Shown here: piece after piece, positions 1 to 6,195 of the stretch
Layout of the letters: each line of letters opens with the position of its first letter
Position numbering within the stretch: the stretch's first letter is position 1
Assembly (NCBI GenBank): GCA_015520525.1
Contig: WAPY01000057.1
Span: forward strand, 1 to 11,105
Direction of reading: 5' to 3'
Origin: Candidatus Woesearchaeota archaeon
GTDB lineage: Archaea > Nanobdellota > Nanobdellia > Woesearchaeales > WAPY01
Length of the DNA: 11,105 nt
Notes under the pieces: generated by a model
Seen by the model: the letters and a program-made list of their open reading frames with translations, nothing else
The model's database searches: none
What the model was told of the DNA's origin: nothing
Position numbers and translations under genes: made by a program

Positions 1-30
1 CTTCTAAAACAGAGCAATTGTGAAGATACT

Positions 31-40
31 TTTATAAATA
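31..40 (+). promoter_or_regulatory. TATA box for the EamA-type gene
   Basis: TTTATAAATA is centred about 26 bases before the ATG at 62, the spacing expected for a leaderless archaeal transcript. A run of nine T (47-55) lies between the box and the start. It would not be transcribed with this gene and may instead terminate transcription entering from the left of the window. Confidence 0.65.
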
Positions 41-61
41 AGAATCTTTTTTTTTAGAATT

Positions 62-490
62 ATGATTTTGGGAATTATATTCGCATTAATCGCCGCCGTT
101 GCTTTCGGCGCTTGGACTGTTTTTGAACAACTAGCCGCGAATAAAATAAATTATTTGTTCGGTGCGATTATCGTTTCTTTAACCGCAGTTATTATTGGTT
201 TAATATTCTTTCTTCCTAGAATTAAAACAACCCAGCTTTATTCTGACCCAAAAGGTTTTTTATTTGCTTTCCTGGCAGGAGTTTGTGCTTTGGCTATTGA
301 TTATTTTGCCTTCAAAGCTTACGGTTCCGGTTTGGCTGTTTCTGTTGCTGGACCAATCATAATAGGAGGAAGCACAGCAGTTGCTGCTGTAATTGGTTTT
401 ATGATGGGGGATTCAATTACCTGGCTGAAACTTCTCGGTATAATCTTAGTTATTGCAGGCTCGGGAATCTTGGCTGCCGTTGCAGGTTGA
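62..490 (+). CDS. EamA/DMT-type small membrane protein, single EamA domain
   Basis: This 142-residue protein is almost entirely hydrophobic, with about five membrane helices (roughly residues 2-21, 32-52, 65-86, 88-113 and 119-141). The last two segments look like the end of an EamA (drug/metabolite transporter superfamily) unit: a small-residue-rich helix with a GPIIIGGSTAV stretch, a short loop reading GDSITWLKLLG, and a final helix ending in IAGSGIL. Full EamA transporters carry two such units in about 300 residues. This one has a single unit, so it probably works as a dimer like other half-size members; that is inference. The substrate cannot be told. The ATG fits a leaderless start 26 bases after a TATA box. 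The gene ends in tandem stops (TGA TAA). Its codons are richer in pyrimidines than those of the neighbouring genes, partly because a membrane protein uses many Phe, Leu, Val and Ala codons. Confidence 0.75.
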   Translation: MILGIIFALIAAVAFGAWTVFEQLAANKINYLFGAIIVSLTAVIIGLIFFLPRIKTTQLYSDPKGFLFAFLAGVCALAIDYFAFKAYGSGLAVSVAGPIIIGGSTAVAAVIGFMMGDSITWLKLLGIILVIAGSGILAAVAG

Positions 491-522
491 TAAACTTACT
501 TTCTTCCTCTCTTATAGTAAAG

Positions 523-532
523 TTTTTAAATA
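523..532 (+). promoter_or_regulatory. TATA box for tRNA-Leu
   Basis: TTTTTAAATA lies about 31 bases before the tRNA 5' end. It predicts transcription starting near 552-555 and a 5' leader of only a few bases, to be removed by RNase P. Confidence 0.55.
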
Positions 533-558
533 ATTCTGGAATAACTCAAACTGCGCAT

Positions 559-644
559 GCGGGGGTAGCAAAGCCTGGTCAAATGCGCAGGACTTAAGAT
601 CCTGTCTCTCAGTGAGTTCCTGGGTTCGAATCCCAGCCCCCGCA
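559..644 (+). tRNA. tRNA-Leu (anticodon UAA)
   Basis: An 86-base class II tRNA folds cleanly. The acceptor stem GCGGGGG (559-565) pairs with CCCCCGC (637-643), and A644 is the discriminator, as expected for archaeal leucine tRNA. The D-stem is GCA/TGC (568-570 with 584-586). The anticodon stem CAGGA/TCCTG (588-592 with 600-604) closes the loop CTTAAGA, whose anticodon TAA is at 595-597 and reads UUA/UUG leucine codons. A long variable arm (605-619) contains CTC/GAG. The T-arm is CTGGG-TTCGAAT-CCCAG (620-636). There is no intron and no encoded CCA. A TATA box precedes it and a T6 run follows 12 bases after its end, so it appears to be a single-gene transcription unit. Confidence 0.96.
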
Positions 645-656
645 CTTAACTTAATC

Positions 657-662
657 TTTTTT
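657..662 (+). terminator. T-run terminator after tRNA-Leu
   Basis: Six consecutive T lie 12 bases downstream of the tRNA, with no hairpin other than the tRNA itself. This matches the oligo-U termination signal used by archaeal RNA polymerase. The next TATA box begins about 10 bases later. Confidence 0.5.
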
Positions 663-673
663 ATCACAAAAGA

Positions 674-679
674 TTTAAA
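674..679 (+). promoter_or_regulatory. TATA box for the RNase J operon
   Basis: TTTAAA within a purine-flanked context (AAAAGATTTAAAG) is centred about 28 bases before the ATG at 705. It supports that ATG as a leaderless start and argues against an upstream in-frame start lying inside the tRNA. Confidence 0.6.
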
Positions 680-704
680 GAACGCTCCTTTTATTTCTGG
701 GAAA

Positions 705-2036
705 ATGATAGAAGTAAAAGCAATATCAGGATATGAAAAAGTCGGAAGGAACATGACAGCTCTCCGTGTAGATGATAAAGTGATAATATTCGATATGGGC
801 ATAGACCTTGAAAATTATATAAAACTCGTCGGGGAAGATGACATATCAAAGATAAGCGTAAAAAGGCTTAAAACAGCAGGAGCAATACCGGAAGATGCCT
901 TCATGGAAGATTGGAAGGATAAAGTAATAGCGATAGTTATAACACACTCACACTTGGACCATGTGGGAGCTGTTCCATTCTTAGCATCAAAGTATAAAGC
1001 TCCTATAATTGCGACGCCTTACACAATAGAAGTTTTGAAGAAAATCATTAAAGAAAATTCTTTTCATGTAAAGAATGAGTTCAAAGTCTTGAATCCGAAC
1101 TCCCACATAAATATTGGGGGAATAAGAATAGAATTTGTAAACGCAACGCATTCAACACCGCAAACGGTTATGGTCTCCGTGAAGACAAAAAAGGGCTATG
1201 TTGTTTACGCCAACGATTATAAACTTGATAATTATCCAGTGCTCGGAAGAAAGACCAATATGAAGAGATTAAAGGAGATGGGCGAAGAAGGAGTTTTAGC
1301 TCTAATTATGGATTCTACAAGAGCTAGGGAAGCCAAAAAGACACCGTCAGAAACCGTTGCGAGGGATATGCTTAGAGATGTTCTTTTAGGAGTCAACCAC
1401 AAGGGAAAATTGGTTGTTGTGACGACATTCTCATCACACCTTGCCAGATTAAAATCAATAATTCATTTTGCGAAGCTTATGAACAGAGAAGTGATATTTT
1501 TAGGCAGGAGCTTGTTTAAATACTGCACTGCTGGAGACGATATTAAACTAACCAACTTCTCAAAGAAGGTTAAAATAATCGGCTATGGAAATAAGATAAG
1601 AAGATTCCTTGAGAGGATGAGGCCTGAAGACAGGGGGAAATACCTCCTCGTTATGACAGGGCATCAAGGGGAGCCAAATGCAGTTCTGTCAAAAATTGCT
1701 TTTGGAAAAATAAAATTCAAATTCAATGAAGGAGATGCAGTTATATTCTCCTGCAGAGTTATACCTACAGAAACGAACATTGAGAACAGAAAGGAGCTTG
1801 AAGATAAACTGCTTGAGCAAAAGGTAAGAGTGTTCAAAGATATTCATGTTTCAGGGCACGGCTGTAAAGAAGACGCAAGGGATTTAATCAACGCCCTAAA
1901 GCCTAAGTATTTGATTCCGTCGCATGGAAACTTGGACATGAGAGTTGGACTAAAAGAGCTTGCTTTGGAAATGGGCTACTCTGAAAGTAAGGTGATCCTT
2001 ATGGACAATCACACAAGCACATCTTTAGATGAATAA
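705..2036 (+). CDS. rnj: Archaeal ribonuclease J (metallo-beta-lactamase/beta-CASP)
   Basis: This 443-residue protein matches archaeal RNase J, a 5'-to-3' exoribonuclease with possible endonuclease activity that acts in RNA decay and maturation. The metallo-beta-lactamase metal ligands are visible: HSHLDHVGA (81-89), H149 in ATHS, and D171 in ANDYKLD. The beta-CASP part shows the D203 strand (LIMDST), the T240/T241-S243-S244-H245 segment, GHQGE (319-323), SGHG (383-386) and the final ligand histidine in PSHGNLDMR (404-412). Length is normal for the archaeal form, which lacks the C-terminal domain of bacterial RNase J. The frame stays open upstream to 612, but that would place 31 codons partly inside tRNA-Leu. 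The ATG at 705 sits at leaderless distance from a TATA box and begins at the expected N-terminus. It leads a probable operon with the next two genes. Confidence 0.93.
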   Translation: MIEVKAISGYEKVGRNMTALRVDDKVIIFDMGIDLENYIKLVGEDDISKISVKRLKTAGAIPEDAFMEDWKDKVIAIVITHSHLDHVGAVPFLASKYKAPIIATPYTIEVLKKIIKENSFHVKNEFKVLNPNSHINIGGIRIEFVNATHSTPQTVMVSVKTKKGYVVYANDYKLDNYPVLGRKTNMKRLKEMGEEGVLALIMDSTRAREAKKTPSETVARDMLRDVLLGVNHKGKLVVVTTFSSHLARLKSIIHFAKLMNREVIFLGRSLFKYCTAGDDIKLTNFSKKVKIIGYGNKIRRFLERMRPEDRGKYLLVMTGHQGEPNAVLSKIAFGKIKFKFNEGDAVIFSCRVIPTETNIENRKELEDKLLEQKVRVFKDIHVSGHGCKEDARDLINALKPKYLIPSHGNLDMRVGLKELALEMGYSESKVILMDNHTSTSLDE

Positions 2037-2053
2037 TCTTTAATAGTTTAATC

Positions 2054-2060
2054 AGGAGGG
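2054..2060 (+). promoter_or_regulatory. Shine-Dalgarno site
   Basis: AGGAGGG ends 5 bases before the ATG at 2066. It is a near-perfect anti-16S match and marks the small gene as an internal, co-transcribed cistron. Confidence 0.75.
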
Positions 2061-2065
2061 ATAAA

Positions 2066-2332
2066 ATGGAAAAGAAGAACAGTTCAAAGGAAAAATCTGA
2101 TGCGAGCAAAAAAGAGCAGATAGGATTTCATGAAGGCGCATTGTCCACCTTGGTCAAAGAGAGAGAGGAGCTGGTGAAAACATTGGGCATAGTTGAGAAG
2201 CTTATGCAGATGCACATGAATGCATTATCAGAGTTAGGAGTTAATTTAAAACAATCACCAGCAGGAGAACAAACATCTCAGGAACCTAAGAAGAAGGCGA
2301 AGAAGAAGCCCATCGACGAATTTTTAAGCTGA
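2066..2332 (+). CDS. Small helical protein with Lys-rich tail, co-transcribed with RNase J
   Basis: I do not recognise a family for this 88-residue protein. Residues 1-18 are polar and charged. Residues 20-62 look like one long amphipathic helix or short coiled coil with heptad-like Leu, Val and Met. Residues 63-75 are a flexible Gln/Ser/Glu/Pro linker, followed by a basic run (KKKAKKK, 75-81) and the terminal PIDEFLS. The end KKPIDEFL (80-87) has the spacing of a PCNA-interacting peptide (hydrophobic at position 4, aromatic/Leu at 7-8) but has Lys in place of the usual Gln. The strong Shine-Dalgarno site and the 29-base gap to RNase J support translation and co-transcription. An accessory factor that binds RNA or protein is plausible, but nothing proves it. 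Confidence 0.75.
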   Translation: MEKKNSSKEKSDASKKEQIGFHEGALSTLVKEREELVKTLGIVEKLMQMHMNALSELGVNLKQSPAGEQTSQEPKKKAKKKPIDEFLS

Positions 2333-2340
2333 TTTAAAGG

Positions 2341-3057
2341 ATGATTAAGGCAGTAATATTTGATTTTGATTACACACTTGAAAATTTTGGAAGAGCAGAG
2401 AGGTTTGGAGAGAAAGAACTTGCGCGATTGGTTGAGAAAAAATTTAACATTGATAAAGCATTGTTCTTGAGAGAATTCTACTCAAATAAGAAGAAATTCT
2501 TGAAGAAAAGAAGGAAGCCAATATACTACTCAAGGGGGCTCTGGACAGAGAGATCCCTTAAAACGCTTCATGTAAAATTTAAGAAATCAGAAGTGAAGAA
2601 GCTTGAAAATATATTCTGGTTGAAAGTCTCCTCCAAAGTGTCATTGTATAAGCACACAAAAAAGGTCTTATCAAAATTAAAGAGAAAGTTTAAACTTGCA
2701 TTGCTCACTGATTCTGATGGAAAAAGAAAGTTCAAGATTATGAGAATTAAGAAATTAGGAATAGAAAAGTACTTTGATGTAATAATTACAACTGATCAGG
2801 TTAAGTTCAATAAACCTGACAAGAGATGCTTTCTCGCGGTAGCAAAAAAGTTAAGAGTTAATCCTCAAGAGTGCATAATGGTTGGAGACCATCCTGAAAC
2901 TGATTTATTGGGAGCAAAAGGAGTTGGAATGAAAACATTGTGGTTGGTGAAGGGCCCATACGCCAAGAGGAAGAAAGATTATTTATATGTTGACTGCAGG
3001 GCGGAAAATATTTTAGAAGTTTATAAGAAAATAAAAAATTGCAGTGAGAACAATTAA
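2341..3057 (+). CDS. HAD-superfamily hydrolase (subclass IA phosphatase-like)
   Basis: This 238-residue protein carries all four HAD motifs. Motif I is DFDYT, with nucleophile D8 and acid/base D10. Motif II is T123 in LLTDSDG. Motif III is K158 in FNKPD. Motif IV is VGDHPETD with D183 and D188. Residues of about 15-100 form the helical cap expected for a subclass I phosphatase of the phosphoglycolate phosphatase or YjjG type; the substrate cannot be inferred. The protein is unusually Lys/Arg-rich. The start is fixed because motif I begins only eight residues in. It lies 8 bases after the preceding stop and has no well-spaced Shine-Dalgarno site (AAAGG abuts the ATG). Translation coupled to the upstream gene is therefore likely, and it would be the last gene of the RNase J operon. 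Confidence 0.88.
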   Translation: MIKAVIFDFDYTLENFGRAERFGEKELARLVEKKFNIDKALFLREFYSNKKKFLKKRRKPIYYSRGLWTERSLKTLHVKFKKSEVKKLENIFWLKVSSKVSLYKHTKKVLSKLKRKFKLALLTDSDGKRKFKIMRIKKLGIEKYFDVIITTDQVKFNKPDKRCFLAVAKKLRVNPQECIMVGDHPETDLLGAKGVGMKTLWLVKGPYAKRKKDYLYVDCRAENILEVYKKIKNCSENN

Positions 3058-3065
3058 ACAATAGA

Positions 3066-3077
3066 TAAATTTATTAA
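3066..3077 (+). promoter_or_regulatory. Probable TATA box for the nitroreductase
   Basis: The AT-rich element TAAATTTATTAA is centred about 28 bases before the ATG at 3100. No Shine-Dalgarno site is present, which fits a leaderless start independent of the upstream operon. Confidence 0.5.
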
Positions 3078-3099
3078 TGACAAAAGTTATGTTCAACCT

Positions 3100-3762
3100 A
3101 TGAATTTGTTTGACATACTTAAGAAAAGGAGAAGCATAAGGCATTTCTCAGATATTCCTGTAGAGTGGGGGAAAATAGTCCAAATTCTTGAAGCAGGAAG
3201 CTTAGCTCCTTCATCGGGGAATGTTCAGAACTGGAGGTTTATCATAGTAACAGATAAGAATGTTAAGCAGGAGCTTGCAGACGCCTGCTTAGAACAAGAG
3301 TGGATGACAGAAGCTCCAATTTTTATAATTGTCCTTTCAGATAATGTGATGATAGAAAAACTTTACAGCAGGAGAGGAAAAGAATTTTACGCAGTCCAAA
3401 ATTGCGCGGCAGCAATTGAAAACATGCTCTTAATGACAGAACAGCTTGGTTTAGGGGCGTGCTGGGTCGGAGCTTTTGAGGAGGAAGCTGTGAAGAGGAT
3501 ACTTGATATTCCGCAGTTCGCAAGCGTTCAAGCAATACTCCCAATAGGATACCCGGCGGAAGAGCCTCCCGAGCCTATGCATTACTCTCTTGAAACCACA
3601 TGCTACTTCGGCAAATACGGAAACAAGATAAAGGACATAGATGCGGTTCTCTGGAATTTCAACATAGTGGGGAACACTATTAAGATAACAAAAAACGCCC
3701 TTAACAGAATAAAGAAGCATGTAAACAAAAGAATAAAAACTTTGAAGCAGACAAAAGAATAA
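3100..3762 (+). CDS. Nitroreductase-family FMN oxidoreductase
   Basis: This 220-residue protein belongs to the nitroreductase fold, in which homodimers bind FMN and use NAD(P)H. Visible signatures are the phosphate-contacting RRSIRHF (10-16), APSSGNVQNWRF (36-47), QNCAAAIENMLL (100-111), LGLGACWVG (116-124) and LPIGYPAEEP (147-156). These are the usual FMN-binding positions in the small archaeal and bacterial NADH-dehydrogenase/nitroreductase group. The physiological substrate is unknown. The core appears to end near residue 171. A tail of about 49 residues follows, the last 30 strongly basic and probably helical, and this is longer than the family usually shows. The gene has its own TATA-like element and no Shine-Dalgarno site, so it is likely a single-gene leaderless transcript. 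Confidence 0.9.
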   Translation: MNLFDILKKRRSIRHFSDIPVEWGKIVQILEAGSLAPSSGNVQNWRFIIVTDKNVKQELADACLEQEWMTEAPIFIIVLSDNVMIEKLYSRRGKEFYAVQNCAAAIENMLLMTEQLGLGACWVGAFEEEAVKRILDIPQFASVQAILPIGYPAEEPPEPMHYSLETTCYFGKYGNKIKDIDAVLWNFNIVGNTIKITKNALNRIKKHVNKRIKTLKQTKE

Positions 3763-3790
3763 AATAAATAACAACTCAATAACATAAAAG

Positions 3791-3800
3791 GTTTAAAATA
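3791..3800 (+). promoter_or_regulatory. TATA box for the helicase
   Basis: GTTTAAAATA, preceded by a purine-rich stretch (ATAAAAG) that could serve as a BRE, is centred about 24 bases before the ATG at 3820. It fits a leaderless transcript. Confidence 0.6.
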
Positions 3801-3819
3801 ACTGCAATTCACTAATTTT

Positions 3820-5721
3820 ATGGTTGATTATTCATTTGGCAGGATGAAAGAATTCTTCCCCCACAATAAAGTTAGAAAGTTTCAAAAAGACCTCATGAAC
3901 GATATTCTGTATTCTTTAAGCAAGGGAAAAAACACACTCATAAACGCTCCGACAGGAATAGGAAAAACAGCGGGAGTTTTAACTCCAGCATTGTATGTTC
4001 AAAGTGATGAGAACAAGAAAAGACCGAAAAGTGAGAAAATAAAAATCTTCTTTTTAACATCAAGGAATACACAGCATAAAATAGTTTTAGAAACTGTGAG
4101 AAGAATAAATCAGAATAAGGGAAAGAACATTACAGTCGCCAACATAGTCGGCAAGAAGCATCTCTGCGCCTTAGATGATGTTGACTCTTTGTACTCATCA
4201 GAGTTTAATGAATACTGCAAATCCTTAAGGAAGGATAAGAAATGCGTATTCTACAATAACACATACAAGGATAAAACTCTAAGCAAAACAGCAGTCCAAG
4301 TTATAGAACATTTATCATCAGAACCGAGGACGACAGAGTTCGTGAGGAGCTTCTGCAAAGACTACATACTCTGCCCGTATGAAATATCCTGCCAGATGGC
4401 AAAGAAAGCAGATGTGATAATTGCAGACTACAATCACATATTCAACAGCAGTATAAGAGAACAATTGTTTGAGAAGATAAACGCGCAGCTTGAAAATTCC
4501 ATAATCATTGTTGATGAGGCGCACAACCTTCCAGATAGGCTTAGAGGTATGCTCTCAGAAGTTATAAGCGACAAAACGATAGAATACGCCGTTCGAGAAG
4601 CCAAAAAATTTTATGTGGATGTAATGGATGAACTGAGATCATTGAAAGAATTCTTTTTAACTCAAAGGAGAGAGATAAACAAACTGGACAAATCAAAAGA
4701 AACTCTCTTAAGCAATGATGAAATATTGACCTATTTGTCAAAGTATTACGATGTTGACAGCCTCATATCTGACTTTATCGACTTTGGAGATGACATAAGG
4801 AAAAAACAGAGGAAAAGCTTCATAGGTAGGATAGGAGACTTTCTGAATCTTATTGACGCATACAAGGACAAGAGAGAGTTTATAACCATACTGAAGGACA
4901 ATCAAGACTCGACAGAACTTGAATTCTTCTGCACAGACCCATCATTGCTGTCGAAAGAAATAATTGACAACGCTTACAGCACAATTCTCATGAGCGCAAC
5001 ATTAAAGCCTTTAAACATGTATGCAGACATATTGGGATTCAGCGATCCAATTCTCAAATCATACAAAAACCCCTTCCCGGATGAAAACAGACTCACCTTA
5101 ATTATCCCATCGACAACGACAAAGTATGAGAACAGAACAGAGCAAGAGTTCAAGAGAATAACAGTCCACATATTGAGAATATCTCGAGCTGTTAACGGCA
5201 GAATTGCGGTCTTCTTCCCAAGCTACTATGTGATGAGCAGAGTTACGAAGTTCTTTTTGAACCTTACAAAAAGGCCGACATTCATTGAGGATAGGCGTAT
5301 GTCTAAGAGCGAGAAATCAGAGTTAATATCAGAATTCTTATCAAATGATAATTCAATCCTCTTTGGAGTTGTAGGAGCATCCTTCTCTGAAGGAATAGAC
5401 TTACCCAATAAGCTGAAGGCGGTTGTTGTTGTGGGTCTTCCATTGCCTCCCCCTAATATAAAGACGAAGAAACTGATAGAAGAGTACGACAGAAAATTCA
5501 AACAAGGATTTAATTACGGTTATGTAATTCCTGCTATGAATAAGGTTATACAGAGCGCTGGCAGGTGCATAAGAAGCGAGTCTGATTCTGGAGCGCTGAT
5601 TTTCCTTGATAAAAGGTATGTTTATGAGATTTATAGGAGTTTGATGCCGGACGAGTGGAAGCTTATTGTAAGCGTTGATTATGAGAAGATACTCTCAGAT
5701 TTCTTTAGAGAAAGCAGATAA
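3820..5721 (+). CDS. xpd: XPD/Rad3-family Fe-S ATP-dependent DNA helicase
   Basis: This 633-residue superfamily 2 helicase is of the XPD/Rad3/DinG type, a 5'-to-3' DNA helicase. Walker A is APTGIGKT (43-50, catalytic K49). Motif II is the DEAH box in VDEAHNL (231-237). Between them lie the candidate 4Fe-4S cysteines C116, C133, C142 and C185; the last sits in the CPYE context typical of the fourth XPD ligand, and C179 and C191 are nearby alternatives. The second motor domain shows MSATLKPL (391-398), ASFSEGIDLP (520-529, motif V) and QSAGRCIRSE (578-587, motif VI). Archaeal XPD proteins are mostly about 550-650 residues, so this one is full length. The role is probably DNA repair or resolution of replication blocks. 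A DinG-like assignment is the alternative, but the four-cysteine Fe-S pattern fits XPD well. It has its own promoter and no evident operon partner. Confidence 0.9.
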   Translation: MVDYSFGRMKEFFPHNKVRKFQKDLMNDILYSLSKGKNTLINAPTGIGKTAGVLTPALYVQSDENKKRPKSEKIKIFFLTSRNTQHKIVLETVRRINQNKGKNITVANIVGKKHLCALDDVDSLYSSEFNEYCKSLRKDKKCVFYNNTYKDKTLSKTAVQVIEHLSSEPRTTEFVRSFCKDYILCPYEISCQMAKKADVIIADYNHIFNSSIREQLFEKINAQLENSIIIVDEAHNLPDRLRGMLSEVISDKTIEYAVREAKKFYVDVMDELRSLKEFFLTQRREINKLDKSKETLLSNDEILTYLSKYYDVDSLISDFIDFGDDIRKKQRKSFIGRIGDFLNLIDAYKDKREFITILKDNQDSTELEFFCTDPSLLSKEIIDNAYSTILMSATLKPLNMYADILGFSDPILKSYKNPFPDENRLTLIIPSTTTKYENRTEQEFKRITVHILRISRAVNGRIAVFFPSYYVMSRVTKFFLNLTKRPTFIEDRRMSKSEKSELISEFLSNDNSILFGVVGASFSEGIDLPNKLKAVVVVGLPLPPPNIKTKKLIEEYDRKFKQGFNYGYVIPAMNKVIQSAGRCIRSESDSGALIFLDKRYVYEIYRSLMPDEWKLIVSVDYEKILSDFFRESR

Positions 5722-5773
5722 GTAAAACAAATAATATAATAAAAACAATATATCAGTATACAAAATAGTAACA

Positions 5774-5782
5774 TTTATATAT
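5774..5782 (+). promoter_or_regulatory. TATA box for the winged-helix/dacZ operon
   Basis: TTTATATAT is centred about 26 bases before the ATG at 5804 and is one of the clearest TATA boxes in the window. No Shine-Dalgarno site precedes 5804, so the first gene of this unit is expected to be leaderless. Confidence 0.65.
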
Positions 5783-5803
5783 TAGTTTGTTTTTGCTTTA
5801 AGC

Positions 5804-6193
5804 ATGGTTATCCTCTTTGACAGATTCAACCTGCCGGAAGATGTTTATAAAATAATATTCGCGACGAAGCAACAGGTAATAGTTGCAAAACTTTTGGTAC
5901 AGTTCATGAAGGACAACGGGTCAGAAGTCAACAAAACTGAGATGAGCCTCTTCGCCACAAAACTGCATGAGGGCCAACTTGTCGGCATGATTGATGAGCC
6001 AGGACTAAAAGGAAAAAAGTTCAAAATATCATACAATAAGAGGCAGTTCTACGACAGAATATTAACTCCAATGAAGAGTATGGGGCTGATAGATTATGAC
6101 CTTTACAAGAAAACATACAGGCTGAGCAAGAAATTCGCAACAGAACTAACAAAGATAGGACTGCTTTGGACGAGAGAAGTTTCGAGGAGGTAA
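5804..6193 (+). CDS. Putative winged-helix protein, first gene of the dacZ operon
   Basis: I do not recognise a named family for this 129-residue protein. Its layout suggests a winged helix-turn-helix: helices near residues 11-37 and 43-54, a loop (GLKGKKFKISYN), a candidate recognition helix QFYDRILTPMKSMGLI (81-96), then a short hairpin or wing (YDLYKKTYRLSK, 98-109) and a final helix. It is basic and has no membrane segment, so DNA or RNA binding in the cytoplasm is plausible. Its last two codons, AGG AGG (Arg-Arg), together form the Shine-Dalgarno core for the diadenylate cyclase gene, which begins only 2 bases after its stop. The two proteins should therefore be made together. A regulator or partner of the cyclase is a reasonable guess, supported only by position. 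Confidence 0.72.
   Translation: MVILFDRFNLPEDVYKIIFATKQQVIVAKLLVQFMKDNGSEVNKTEMSLFATKLHEGQLVGMIDEPGLKGKKFKISYNKRQFYDRILTPMKSMGLIDYDLYKKTYRLSKKFATELTKIGLLWTREVSRR
6184..6190 (+). promoter_or_regulatory. Shine-Dalgarno site inside the upstream gene's end, deciding the dacZ start
   Basis: GAGGAGG ends 5 bases before the ATG at 6196 and overlaps the last codons of the upstream gene. It favours 6196 over the in-frame ATG at 6166, which lies well inside the upstream gene and has no such site. The same nine bases, CGAGGAGGT, occur again just after the start (6200-6208) as Arg-Arg codons. Confidence 0.75.
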
Positions 6194-6195
6194 AA

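Noticed and set aside
612..704. 31-codon N-terminal extension of RNase J
   Set aside because: It begins inside the variable arm of tRNA-Leu and passes through its terminator T-run. The TATA box at 674-679 places the start at 705, where the protein aligns with family expectation.
3451..3812. Minus-strand ORFs opposite the nitroreductase and its downstream gap
   Set aside because: Their Phe/Leu/Tyr-rich composition is the complement of AAA/AAG/ATA-rich coding sequence, and there is no start signal.
6166..6195. Upstream in-frame ATG for the diadenylate cyclase
   Set aside because: It lies within the preceding gene without a Shine-Dalgarno site, while GAGGAGG is correctly spaced for 6196.
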